Source: Wocania arenilitoris
GTDB taxonomy: Bacteria; Bacteroidota; Bacteroidia; Flavobacteriales; Flavobacteriaceae
DNA: 64,000 nt
Assembly: GCF_021728535.1 (NCBI RefSeq)
Contig: NZ_JAKKDU010000015.1
Location: forward strand, 1 to 64,000
Direction: 5' to 3'
Shown: in pieces, positions 15,954 through 26,419 of the stretch
Position numbering within the stretch: position 1 is the first letter of the stretch
Layout of the letters: each line of letters begins with the position of its first letter
Translations under genes and position numbers: made by a program
Notes under the pieces: model-generated
Databases searched by the model: none
Seen by the model: only the letters and a program-made list of their open reading frames with translations
What the model was told of the DNA's origin: nothing

Positions 15954-17186
15954 TTACGAAGATTTAATAATATTACCTATCGAACCGGTATTTTTTGGCT
16001 GTAATTGATAAATATAATTGGGGTTAATTAAATGCGCTTCATTTCGGTGCGAAACGTACAAAATAGCTGTATTACTCTCTGAAGCTATTTTGTTTACTAA
16101 TTTGCAAAATAATGCAGCATCGTTATCATCTAAACCATTTGTTGGCTCATCTAAAATAAGTAATGGCGGATGCTTAACCATAGCTCTGGCAATTAGCACT
16201 AAACGTTGATGCCCTACAGACAAGCTTAAAAAACTTTTGTCTTTTATATGAAACATGTTTAACACCTTTAGCCACTGATGAGCTAATGTAAGTTGTCTTT
16301 CATTTGGAATTTTATAAAGCCCAATAGAATCGAAAAATCCTGATATAATCATTCTTTCAATAGGTTGCAAACGTTCAAAACCTCGTAGATATTCTGAAGA
16401 AAAATAACCTATTTTCCTTTTAATATCCCAAACACTTTCTCCGCTCCCTTTTTTAATACCAAATAATGTAATATCTTGATTGTATGCTTTGGGATTATCA
16501 CCAGAAATAAGACTTAAAAGTGTGCTTTTTCCAGAACCATTTGGACCTATTAATTGCCAAAACTCACCTGGTTTAATTTCCCAATTAATACCATTTACAA
16601 TTGTTCTACTACCGTAACATATTGTAACATTTTTAAATTTAACCAATGAACTAAACTGGTTGTTGGTTTGATTATAAGGTTTTGGTAAACTTAATAGAAA
16701 ATCTTTAGGCTTATCATCTATTAAAGAATCTTTATTTTCACATAAAATAGGTATACTATGCTTTAATTTATAAAGCTGATTTACAAAAGGCAGTATATCT
16801 TCTACTCTATTAGTAATTTGAATAATAGGTGTTTTTTGACTTAATTGTGTTAGCGTTATTTCAATATTTTTTTGAGACTCAATATCTAAATTTCCAAAAA
16901 CGTTATCAACTAAAATATATTCTGGATTTTGAGAGATAAGATGCTGTAGTAATGCCTTTTTTCGTTCGCCTTCAGAAGAATTTAACAAACTGTTATTTGC
17001 ACTTGTAACGACGTTAAATTGACCATGGCGAACTTCTTCATCTATAAACTTATCTAAAGTTTTTTTTGAAAAAATAGCGCCTTTTAAAGTAGTAAAATCA
17101 CCAATAAAATTCTCTGATATAATGCGCTTGATAAGTTGTTCTTTATCATCATTATTAGAAATATAAAGCGCAATATGCTTATGCAA
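15954..17186 (-). CDS. Tandem ABC ATPase with a Walker-A-less first half
   Basis: This 410-residue soluble ABC protein has two nucleotide-binding halves. The second is complete: Walker A GPNGSGKST (214-222), a divergent signature SLSVGHQR, and Walker B LLILDEPTNGLD. The first keeps a signature-like SSEGERKKALL, a Walker B-like YILVDN and an NLD D-loop, but has no P-loop. It therefore probably binds ATP at only one composite site. The organisation resembles ModF/PhrA-type ABC proteins. No permease gene is adjacent, so transport is doubtful. It lies 11 bases after the sugar kinase gene. Confidence 0.85.
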   Translation of the reverse strand: MHKHIALYISNNDDKEQLIKRIISENFIGDFTTLKGAIFSKKTLDKFIDEEVRHGQFNVVTSANNSLLNSSEGERKKALLQHLISQNPEYILVDNVFGNLDIESQKNIEITLTQLSQKTPIIQITNRVEDILPFVNQLYKLKHSIPILCENKDSLIDDKPKDFLLSLPKPYNQTNNQFSSLVKFKNVTICYGSRTIVNGINWEIKPGEFWQLIGPNGSGKSTLLSLISGDNPKAYNQDITLFGIKKGSGESVWDIKRKIGYFSSEYLRGFERLQPIERMIISGFFDSIGLYKIPNERQLTLAHQWLKVLNMFHIKDKSFLSLSVGHQRLVLIARAMVKHPPLLILDEPTNGLDDNDAALFCKLVNKIASESNTAILYVSHRNEAHLINPNYIYQLQPKNTGSIGNIIKSS

Positions 17187-17197
17187 AAACTAATTTT

Positions 17198-18058
17198 TTA
17201 CAGATTATTAGTATGATATGCAACTAAACCTTCAATGGGTCTTCTTTCAAAATTACCAACGGTAAAACCCATTTCGTTAGCAACTTCTTTAATTTCATCT
17301 TGAGCAAAAAATGCAATAGAACCAGCAAAATGTACTGGAACTGTTTTTAGCTCTTCTTTGAATTGCATAATCATATTAGTTGCAAATAAACGTATCCCTT
17401 TTTTTATAAGATCGATAATATAATCTGAATCTTTATGCAAGAATATAAACTCTGCAAAACTTGCTAAATATGCATTGGGATTGGGTTGCTTGTACAAATT
17501 GTATTTTATATAATCGTCTTCTACGTTATATTTTGTTTCAAAAGCAATTCTAATATTTTCTGGCATGTGATTAAAATAATAATCTCTTATTAATTGTCTT
17601 CCATAATAATTACCAGAAGCGTCATCCATAATAGAATACCCCAAAGATTTTACTTTTTGATGTTCCTCTTTACCATCAAAATAGCTACAGTTAGAACCCG
17701 TACCTAATATACACACAACAGCAGCTTCATCTTTTTTATTTATTGTAGAATATACCGCTGCCAAAGTATCTTCTTTTACTTGAATTTCGGCATTAAAAAA
17801 AATATCTTTTAATACTTCTCCTAAAAGTTGATTTGGTTTTTCTGTACCGCAACCTGCTCCATAAAAAAACACGTTGGTTACGGCAGCACGATTATCTTTT
17901 AACTCTTGACTATTTTTAATTCGCTTTCTTAGTTTTTTTTCTGGCAATGTTGCTGGATTTAATCCTTTAGTTCGAATTTTTGGTAATAATTTATTCCCAT
18001 TACTATCTACAGCTATCCAATCAGCCTTTGTAGAACCACTATCAACAATTAAAATCAT
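17198..18058 (-). CDS. BadF/BadG/BcrA/BcrD-type ATPase, probable N-acetylglucosamine kinase
   Basis: The 286-residue ASKHA-fold protein starts with the phosphate-1 motif DSGSTKADW. It has the phosphate-2 motif CILGTGSNC and an adenosine motif around FAGSIAFFA. Bacteroidota members are annotated as GlcNAc kinases; the cluster with glycolytic genes pfkA and gap and a GH3 hexosaminidase elsewhere fits amino-sugar salvage. Substrate specificity is inference. It is separated from gap by a terminator (18068-18115). Confidence 0.85.
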   Translation of the reverse strand: MILIVDSGSTKADWIAVDSNGNKLLPKIRTKGLNPATLPEKKLRKRIKNSQELKDNRAAVTNVFFYGAGCGTEKPNQLLGEVLKDIFFNAEIQVKEDTLAAVYSTINKKDEAAVVCILGTGSNCSYFDGKEEHQKVKSLGYSIMDDASGNYYGRQLIRDYYFNHMPENIRIAFETKYNVEDDYIKYNLYKQPNPNAYLASFAEFIFLHKDSDYIIDLIKKGIRLFATNMIMQFKEELKTVPVHFAGSIAFFAQDEIKEVANEMGFTVGNFERRPIEGLVAYHTNNL

Positions 18059-18067
18059 AAGTCAAAA

Positions 18068-18115
18068 GAAAAAAATCCACAGAATCATCTTATTTATTTA
18101 GGATAACTCTGTGGA
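18068..18115 (-). terminator. Rho-independent-type terminator after gap
   Basis: An 8-bp perfect stem (TCCACAGA / TCTGTGGA) encloses a 24-base loop region. On the minus strand it is followed by a run of T. It lies directly downstream of gap and upstream of the sugar kinase. Confidence 0.75.
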
Positions 18116-18128
18116 AATATATTAATAA

Positions 18129-19148
<1,020 letters not shown>

Positions 19149-20135
19149 TTAAGTGCTCATAATGTCTGAGACACGCAATAATTCTAAATTTATTTTTGTT
19201 TTTCCTTTTATGGCGTTATCGAAAGGTGTTAATTCCATTTTTGTGTTTTGCAAACCAACCATGTAATTAGATTTTCCTTCTAATAATGATTCTACAGCTT
19301 TTACACCCATCCTACTTGCTAAAACCCGATCGAAACAAGATGGTGAACCACCGCGTTGCATATGCCCGAGTACAGATACTCTAACATCGTAGCCTTCCAT
19401 ATTATCATCAACAAAATCTTTAAGTTCAAAAATATTTTTACCTATTTTATCACCTTCAGCAACAATAACAATACTCGATGTTTTTCCTGATTTTCTGCTA
19501 CGTCTTAAAGACTCTACCAATCGATCTAATCCTAAATCTTCTTCAGGAATTAAAATTTCTTCAGCTCCGCCAGCAATTCCAGCGTTCAAAGCAATGTGTC
19601 CTACGTCACGCCCCATAACTTCTATAAAAAAAAGCCTGTTATGTGAGCTCGCTGTATCTCTAATTTTATCAATGGCATCGACTACGGTATTTAGAGCTGT
19701 ATCGAAACCTAAGGTATGTGTTGTTCCAACAATATCATTATCAATAGTTCCTGGAATTCCCATAACTGGAAAATCGAACTCATCATTTAGTATCATTGCG
19801 CCAGTAAAAGAACCATCTCCACCTATTACAACTAAACCGTCAATTCCTGCTTCTACTAATTTTTTATAGGCTTTTTGTCTACCTTCTACTGTTCTAAATT
19901 CTTTTGAACGTGCCGATTTTAATATCGTACCTCCTTTGTTAATGATACCTTTTACACTTCTGGCATCCATAGGTTTAAAATCTCCTTCTATTAAACCTTC
20001 ATATCCTCGGTAAACACCTATGCATTCTAAATCATGATATGCACATGTTCTTACAACCGATCGGATTGCTGCATTCATCCCTGGTGAATCCCCTCCAGAA
20101 GTTAAAACAGCTATTCTTTTTATCTTTTTTGGCAT
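19149..20135 (-). CDS. pfkA: ATP-dependent 6-phosphofructokinase
   Basis: The 328-residue protein commits fructose-6-phosphate to glycolysis. It carries TSGGDSPGMN (nucleotide/effector region), GGDGSFTGA and PGTIDNDI with the likely catalytic Asp132, all typical of bacterial group A PFK. The Gly in GGDG at the ATP site favours ATP over PPi as donor. It forms an operon with gap. Confidence 0.97.
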   Translation of the reverse strand: MPKKIKRIAVLTSGGDSPGMNAAIRSVVRTCAYHDLECIGVYRGYEGLIEGDFKPMDARSVKGIINKGGTILKSARSKEFRTVEGRQKAYKKLVEAGIDGLVVIGGDGSFTGAMILNDEFDFPVMGIPGTIDNDIVGTTHTLGFDTALNTVVDAIDKIRDTASSHNRLFFIEVMGRDVGHIALNAGIAGGAEEILIPEEDLGLDRLVESLRRSRKSGKTSSIVIVAEGDKIGKNIFELKDFVDDNMEGYDVRVSVLGHMQRGGSPSCFDRVLASRMGVKAVESLLEGKSNYMVGLQNTKMELTPFDNAIKGKTKINLELLRVSDIMST

Positions 20136-20286
20136 TAATTTTTTTATTACGAAGTAAAATTAGTAAACAAATGTTATAATTATATAACATATATCATATT
20201 TTAACTATAGCTGTTAAACTATAACGTTTTAGTTAATAAAAAAAATAGTTTTTATAAAAAATATGAAGCAAAAAGCTAAAAAACTG

Positions 20287-23200
20287 CTAATTATCTTTTT
20301 TTGAAGATGTTTTATGAGTTACAAAACTTGGGGAAGTATCACTATCATCTTCTTTTTCCTTTTCAGTAGATAATACTTCTTTGTCATCCGTTTTCTTTTT
20401 AAAAAGCCTTTGGATTAGTTCTTTGAAAGTATCAAAATCTACATTATATGATAAACCAACGCCTTGTGTATAGCCTATAGCTTCGCCAAAATTACGAATA
20501 CTATTCTCTCTATTAAAAACTTTTGCGGTTAATGTACCTTCTTCATTAAGTAAAAAATTAATTTCTACATCTCCAGCAATTACAGTTTCGGTTGCTCCGC
20601 CAACTGGTACTCCCAACTTACCATTAATAAATACTTTATCGCTTATTTTTGTTTGGATAGTGGCACTTACCCTATCGTCTGTTTTATAATCTGGTCTATT
20701 TTCTCCAACTTCATAATTAAAACCAAAGTCGAATTTACCATTTTCACTAGAAAAAATACCATTTACAATACCATTAAGCCTTTCTGCAATGGTTCCAGAA
20801 AAATTAAGGTCGTTTAAACCACGTGAAAACGCTCCTGTTGATAATAAATATAAAGCTTGATTTTGTCTATCATCTGGTGATTCTAATCGATATTGTAGCT
20901 CCGATTTTATTGCAGAAGTCACTGTTGGAAAATCGAACTCAAACAAAGGGTCTGGTTGTTCTAACTCTCCTGTTAAGCTAATATTTAATTCAACTGGTAT
21001 ACTTCTATTAATAGGATTATCTAAAAGTGGTGATGGGTTAGCATTTGTTTTATAAGTAGCTTGCATATTAATTAGTGCTTTTAAAGGCTCGCCATTCCAT
21101 GCTAATGTTCCTCCAGGTTGTACAATAAATTCTTTTTGTACAATACCACCAAAAGCAAAATTATAAACACCTTCAAACACCGAAAAATCGCCCCACATAT
21201 TAAACTTTCCATTGGTATTAATTTCAACTAAAAGTCCGCCGCTTCCTCGTCCTTTTAAAGCGTGTCCTGTATTTTTATCTATAATAATTTCTACTTGGGC
21301 ATCTTCTGTAATATCTAAGTCAAAGGCTAATTCTAATCCTTTTATATCTTCAAAAACAAGATCTACACCTTGCTCTTTAGCTAATTTTTCTTCTTTAGTA
21401 ATAAAATGAATAAAAGAATTATCGCCAAAAGACTCCGTATCATTAAGGGGTATATTAAAAATTGTACCTCTCTTAGTTTCGCCAATAACATTAATGGTGA
21501 GCTCGTCTGCTGGTCCTTTTATAGTAGCACTACCACCAATAAAACCTGTTCCGTAGTATAATGCTTCTTCTGTCTCTTTGGTGTCTAAAACTAATAACCT
21601 GTTGTCTCCAATATTGGTATCAATACTTAAATCTAAAGCCCATTTAGATAAATTCACATGACTTAATTTACCATTTAATGTACCTTGAGAATTAAATTTA
21701 GTATCGGTTAATTGTAGATTCTTAAAAACGAAACTCTGATTTTCTAATGTAACTGAGGTTTTATCATTAAAGTTATAATCTACATTTAAATAAGGAATTC
21801 CAAGTCCAGATTTATTTAAAGCAAGTTCTCCATTAATATCAGGTCGCTTTAAATTTCCAACAACATTGGCTTTACCAGAAACTTGTCCTCTAATATTACT
21901 TAAAACGCCATCTAGCAATGGATTTAGAGGTTGTAAACTAAAGTCATCAAAAGTTAAATTAACATTAATGCTTGATTTTTTACCTACTACATCTATTTCT
22001 CCTATGGCACTAAATGAATTAGATAAATCGTTTTTAATAGTGGCATCAACTGTATAGTTCGTTAAATTTTCATTCCCTTTAATATTAGCATCAAAATCTC
22101 CTAACGGAAAATTGTTTACTTTAAAATTAGATATATCTATTTCAGATTCTGGCTGATAATTTCCATCAATTTGAAAAATTTTTAAATAACCATTTACATT
22201 TCCCGCTAACGACAAGCTATCTATGTCTGGTGTTATTTTAGCAAGATTTACATTTTTAAAATTAAGTTTTAAGTCTTTTTGAGTGGAATCTTTTAAAGAT
22301 CCTGAAAGCTTAATTTCTTCATTATTATGACTAATCTTGAAGTTATTTAAATTGAATTTGGTCAAGCCTTTATCAAACGACACATTATTAAGAGTGTCAT
22401 TTTTGTTATTTACAAACCACTTTCTGTTTTTAATGGTGAAGTCTGATTTTTTGAATCCTAAAACAGATTCGCTTTTTTTATTAATAGTATGGTAAAAACT
22501 TAAATTAAATATATCGTTATTTCGCTTACCACCCTTAAATTCTGAACGCATAAACAAGGTGTCGTTTACCGTAACGTTAATTAGATTGAATTTTGAGACT
22601 TTATAAAAATCGGTATTAATACTATCTACTTCAACATAGGTGTTAAATAGTGGGTTGTTATTATCAACCTGCAATTCTATATTATTTGCAAAGTGCTTTT
22701 TGAATTTAATTTTTGGTGATTTAAATGTAAGACCAAATGCATCTTCTTCACTCTCTACAGTACCACGAACAAAAGTATTTTTACCCAATTGAATTTCTGG
22801 AAAAAATACTTCAACTATTTTATTATAAATCTTGAAATTAAAATCGATTTTTTGATTTGATGCTACTTTATGAGGAATATAATTAGTGTAAATATGACCT
22901 AATGAATTTTCAAATAACTTGCCTATATCTTTAAACCGAAACTTTCCTTCAAGGCTTCCTTTAATAATATCTGGAGAATTTATTTCTATAAATCTTGTAT
23001 TATTATCAAATCTTGATGAAATGGCAAACTCATCAAAATAGTAAGTGTCTTTTATATTTTTATACGACGTGTTTTGAAACAATACTCTACCAAAAGCATC
23101 ATCATAATTACTCGCATTCATATTCATTCTAACCTTACTTTTAAAGATTGATATGCTATCTTTTTTAACAAAGTTTAAGGCATTTAAATTGGCATAATCT

Positions 23201-24699
23201 ACATTGGCTGTAAAATCGTATTTTCTTAATTCTTCTGAAAAATCAACAAGTCCATTAAAATTTAATTGTAGGTTTTTATCATTAGCTATTAAATTACCGT
23301 CAAATATTTTGTTTTTAACGTTTCCTGCTACTTTAATTCCTTTATAATTATAATTATTATATAAAATTTCAAAAACATCTCCATCTACTTGACTATCAAT
23401 GTTTTCTAAAATAAAACCTGTGCCATTCACATTTAAGTTAAGTGATGTTAATCCAACTTTTGGATCTTCAATTAAAGTTCCCAAATCAAATTCTTTAAAA
23501 ATGATTTTACCTCTATAAGACGAGTTATCTATATCATTAACTTTTGTTATTTCAAGTTTAGAATCAACAAAACCTAATTCGGTTTCTATCTCAACATCAG
23601 CATTTACTGTAGATGCCGTAATTTGCGATTGTCCAACAATTTTAAACCTACCTAATCTATCAAAAGATGACGGAATAGCATCTCCTAAAACATTAGGTAG
23701 TAGTGCTGTTAAATCCTTATATGTAGAGGTTAAATTATTAAACCTACCATCCATATAAAAATCGCCTTCTTCTTTACTAAACAGATTTTTAAAGCCTATA
23801 TCTCCATAAATTCTGGTATTTCGGCTAGAAGTAAACTTTAAGTTTGTAGCTAGTAAATCGTTTAAAGTACCTGACAAATCAACACTAAATCGTGCATATT
23901 GGTTATTGCCAAATTCATTATAAAATGTGTTTAATTCGTTAAGTAAAATATTAGAATCTTTAAAACTTGCAGTAACTAAAACCTTATCTTCAAAAAACTG
24001 TAAATCTTCTCTTTTGTACGAAAATTTTAAATCGCCTTTTAATTCTGAATTAGGTGTTTTAATACTCAAATTGTCAAAGGTCATATCTGTTAAAGTATAA
24101 CTAAAGTTGGTCATTAAATTTTTAACAACCACACCTCTACTATCTTTAAAACCTAGTGTATTAATTCTAGCACTAACATCGCTACCGTTAATTAAAAAAT
24201 TGGTAGCGTTAATGCTTAAGTCTTCAAAATCAAGTCGTTTTGTAGTTTCTCTATTTTCGTCTGATAATTTAAAATGACCATCGTAAATTGACACATCGCT
24301 AGAAGAAAGTAAAAAATCACCACTTTTCGCTTGCGGATTATCGCCTTCTAATTTCGCAACGAAAATATCTAAATTGGTATCGATGGTGTCTTTGTATGTT
24401 TTAATATTAAGCACTAAGTCCATAATATCAATATCACCAAAAACCAATTTGCCTTTGTATAAATTTCTAAAACTTAAAATAGATGTGTTAAGTTCTGAAA
24501 TACTAATTAGGGTATCTTTTTTATAATCTTCAATATAAATACTTTTTAACTCAACATCGCCATTAAATTGTAATCCAACTTTATCAATATTTATATTAGT
24601 ACCAAACTCGGTATTAATTTTTTTAGTAGCATAATTACCTAACCCCGTTTGAACAAATGGTATAGAAAGCACCAAGACCAAAATGATAAAAAGCAGCAA
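20287..24699 (-). CDS. TamB/AsmA-like translocation-assembly or intermembrane lipid transport protein
   Basis: The very long (at least 1470 residues) envelope protein has one N-terminal membrane anchor, then about 1,100 residues of repetitive beta-strand segments. A TamB (DUF490) C-terminal domain lies around residues 1080-1420. Such proteins bridge inner and outer membranes and move phospholipid or assist outer-membrane protein assembly. TTG 24699 falls inside the hydrophobic anchor. The open frame extends further, giving a better basic start (KKNLKILSKIAG), but it contains no ATG, GTG or TTG, only ATC at 24742-24744. The true start is uncertain. It is divergent from tsaD. Confidence 0.85.
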   Translation of the reverse strand: MLLFIILVLVLSIPFVQTGLGNYATKKINTEFGTNINIDKVGLQFNGDVELKSIYIEDYKKDTLISISELNTSILSFRNLYKGKLVFGDIDIMDLVLNIKTYKDTIDTNLDIFVAKLEGDNPQAKSGDFLLSSSDVSIYDGHFKLSDENRETTKRLDFEDLSINATNFLINGSDVSARINTLGFKDSRGVVVKNLMTNFSYTLTDMTFDNLSIKTPNSELKGDLKFSYKREDLQFFEDKVLVTASFKDSNILLNELNTFYNEFGNNQYARFSVDLSGTLNDLLATNLKFTSSRNTRIYGDIGFKNLFSKEEGDFYMDGRFNNLTSTYKDLTALLPNVLGDAIPSSFDRLGRFKIVGQSQITASTVNADVEIETELGFVDSKLEITKVNDIDNSSYRGKIIFKEFDLGTLIEDPKVGLTSLNLNVNGTGFILENIDSQVDGDVFEILYNNYNYKGIKVAGNVKNKIFDGNLIANDKNLQLNFNGLVDFSEELRKYDFTANVDYANLNALNFVKKDSISIFKSKVRMNMNASNYDDAFGRVLFQNTSYKNIKDTYYFDEFAISSRFDNNTRFIEINSPDIIKGSLEGKFRFKDIGKLFENSLGHIYTNYIPHKVASNQKIDFNFKIYNKIVEVFFPEIQLGKNTFVRGTVESEEDAFGLTFKSPKIKFKKHFANNIELQVDNNNPLFNTYVEVDSINTDFYKVSKFNLINVTVNDTLFMRSEFKGGKRNNDIFNLSFYHTINKKSESVLGFKKSDFTIKNRKWFVNNKNDTLNNVSFDKGLTKFNLNNFKISHNNEEIKLSGSLKDSTQKDLKLNFKNVNLAKITPDIDSLSLAGNVNGYLKIFQIDGNYQPESEIDISNFKVNNFPLGDFDANIKGNENLTNYTVDATIKNDLSNSFSAIGEIDVVGKKSSINVNLTFDDFSLQPLNPLLDGVLSNIRGQVSGKANVVGNLKRPDINGELALNKSGLGIPYLNVDYNFNDKTSVTLENQSFVFKNLQLTDTKFNSQGTLNGKLSHVNLSKWALDLSIDTNIGDNRLLVLDTKETEEALYYGTGFIGGSATIKGPADELTINVIGETKRGTIFNIPLNDTESFGDNSFIHFITKEEKLAKEQGVDLVFEDIKGLELAFDLDITEDAQVEIIIDKNTGHALKGRGSGGLLVEINTNGKFNMWGDFSVFEGVYNFAFGGIVQKEFIVQPGGTLAWNGEPLKALINMQATYKTNANPSPLLDNPINRSIPVELNISLTGELEQPDPLFEFDFPTVTSAIKSELQYRLESPDDRQNQALYLLSTGAFSRGLNDLNFSGTIAERLNGIVNGIFSSENGKFDFGFNYEVGENRPDYKTDDRVSATIQTKISDKVFINGKLGVPVGGATETVIAGDVEINFLLNEEGTLTAKVFNRENSIRNFGEAIGYTQGVGLSYNVDFDTFKELIQRLFKKKTDDKEVLSTEKEKEDDSDTSPSFVTHKTSSKKDN

Positions 24700-24777
24700 T
24701 AAAATGCCTGCTATTTTTGATAGTATTTTTAGATTTTTTTTGATGCCCTTAAAGTTACAATTTAATTAAGAATAAAC

Positions 24778-24785
24778 TACTTTTG
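24778..24785 (+). promoter_or_regulatory. Possible -7 box TACTTTTG upstream of tsaD
   Basis: The octamer TACTTTTG matches TAnnTTTG and lies 110 bases before the tsaD ATG. No TTG is found at the -33 distance. The intervening leader has a small perfect palindrome, CTCGAT-T-ATCGAG (24847-24859), of unknown role. Confidence 0.4.
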
Positions 24786-24894
24786 TATCTACGTATATTT
24801 ACATATTACTAGATGCTTATTTTAAATAATACTGGAATATTTAAATCTCGATTATCGAGTCAAAATTAACAATTATTGTGCCTAATTTTTATTA

Positions 24895-25917
24895 ATGTCT
24901 TCACAAAATATTTATATACTAGGAATTGAGTCTTCTTGTGATGATACTGCGGCTTCTGTAATACACAACGGTAAAATTTTAAGCAATGTTGTAGCGAGTC
25001 AAAAAATACATGAAGAATATGGTGGGGTTGTCCCAGAATTAGCCTCTCGAGCTCACCAACAAAATATAGTTCCTGTGGTGCATCAAGCTTTAAAAAAAGC
25101 TAATATTACTAAAGATGAACTTAATGCTGTGGCGTTTACTCGTGGACCAGGTTTAATGGGGTCTTTACTAGTAGGAACATCATTTGCTAAGTCTTTTGCT
25201 TACGGCTTAAATATTCCTCTAATAGATATTAACCACATGCAAGCTCATATTTTAGCCCATTTTATTGATGAAGAAGGGTTTGAAAAACCTCCATTTCCGT
25301 TTTTAGCGATGACTATTTCTGGTGGCCATACACAAATTGTAAAAGTGGATAATTATTTTGATATGACTGTTATAGGCGAAACCATTGACGATGCCGTTGG
25401 CGAAGCCTTTGATAAAAGTGGAAAACTTTTAGGTTTGGGTTACCCAGCAGGACCAGAAATTGACAAACGTGCAAAACTTGGTAATCCAAAAGCATTTCAA
25501 TTTACAAAACCAAAAGTAAGTGGTTTAAACTTTAGCTTTTCGGGTTTAAAAACGGCTATTTTGTATTTTATTCAACGAGAAGTAAAAGCGAACCCTAATT
25601 TTATAACCGAAAACTTAAACGATATCTGCGCATCCATTCAATATACTATTATTGGTATTTTGATTGATAAATTAAAGCTAGCATCAAAGCAAACTGGCAT
25701 AAAGCATATTGCTATTGGGGGTGGTGTTTCAGCAAATTCTGGAATTAGACAAGCCCTTAAAGATGGTAAACAAAAATTTGGCTGGACAACTTATGTACCC
25801 AAATTTGAATTTACCACCGATAATGCTGCTATGATTGCTATTGTGGGCTATTTAAAATATTTAGAAGGCGATTTTGCTAAACAGGATGTGATGGCTTCAG
25901 CACGATTGAAGATTTAG
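24895..25917 (+). CDS. tsaD: TsaD, tRNA N6-threonylcarbamoyltransferase
   Basis: The catalytic subunit of the t6A synthesis complex transfers the threonylcarbamoyl group to A37 of ANN-decoding tRNAs. The 340-residue protein starts with IESSCDDT and contains the metal-binding pair H114/H118 in NHMQAH, then GGHT and GGGVSANSG motifs. It opens a plus-strand cluster rich in RNA-modification genes. Confidence 0.97.
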   Translation: MSSQNIYILGIESSCDDTAASVIHNGKILSNVVASQKIHEEYGGVVPELASRAHQQNIVPVVHQALKKANITKDELNAVAFTRGPGLMGSLLVGTSFAKSFAYGLNIPLIDINHMQAHILAHFIDEEGFEKPPFPFLAMTISGGHTQIVKVDNYFDMTVIGETIDDAVGEAFDKSGKLLGLGYPAGPEIDKRAKLGNPKAFQFTKPKVSGLNFSFSGLKTAILYFIQREVKANPNFITENLNDICASIQYTIIGILIDKLKLASKQTGIKHIAIGGGVSANSGIRQALKDGKQKFGWTTYVPKFEFTTDNAAMIAIVGYLKYLEGDFAKQDVMASARLKI

Positions 25918-25922
25918 TTTTT

Positions 25923-25939
25923 GCCACAAATGCACGAAT
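25923..25939. repeat. Dispersed motif GCCACAAATGCACGAAT, copy 1
   Basis: This 17-base motif lies between tsaD and the COX1-like gene. Close copies occur at 27801-27817, 54686-54702 and, inverted, 54728-54744. All are intergenic except for a one-base overlap of the last with the parE stop codon. Confidence 0.6.
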
Positions 25940-25948
25940 AATTCATAG

Positions 25949-26407
25949 ATGAAATTTACTAAACCACATATTTATTTTTGGATAACTGCTATAATAATAT
26001 TTATCGCTGGATTATTTACTTTTTCTGATAAAAATGCTTTAATTGATATTAACGTTTATGACACTTATTTCATTATTCATCTTTTTCATTTAATTTCCTT
26101 AATATCATTATTATATTTAATTGAAGGAAGTATTTATTGGGTTTTAAAGAAACTAAATGTTTGTTTAATAAATTGTTTAACGAAAATACATTTATTCTTT
26201 ACAGTTGGTGGTTTATTAGTTTACTTTCTTTTAATGATAATTTTTGAGGATGATACTGAAGTTGAACCTGGAGTATTCAATGAAAGCTCTATTTTAGGTT
26301 GGGTGATTACAGTTATAATTTGTACTATTCTATTCTCTCAAATTCTTTTTATTTTAAATATAATTTTTTCTACCGTAAAACATTTTATATCAAATAGCAA
26401 ATCTTAG
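25949..26407 (+). CDS. Four-helix membrane protein resembling a fragment of cytochrome oxidase subunit I
   Basis: The 152-residue protein has four hydrophobic segments. Its segment DTYFIIHLFH (38-47), the following helix with an IYW turn, and LTKIHLFF (77-84) align by eye with COX1 helix X-XI motifs DTYFVVAHFH and LGKIHFWL. The last His (H47) corresponds to the low-spin haem ligand. The high-spin-haem His is replaced by Leu45, with a His one position earlier. With only four helices it cannot be an oxidase by itself. Its role is unknown; haem binding is inference. It sits between tsaD and rsmE on the same strand. Confidence 0.7.
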   Translation: MKFTKPHIYFWITAIIIFIAGLFTFSDKNALIDINVYDTYFIIHLFHLISLISLLYLIEGSIYWVLKKLNVCLINCLTKIHLFFTVGGLLVYFLLMIIFEDDTEVEPGVFNESSILGWVITVIICTILFSQILFILNIIFSTVKHFISNSKS

Positions 26408-26419
26408 TATATTCGTTTC

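Noticed and set aside
15954-17186. A frameshift or truncation explaining the missing P-loop of the first ABC half
   Set aside because: The frame is uninterrupted, the start has an ordinary context 11 bases after the upstream gene, and the half has its own coherent signature and D-loop.
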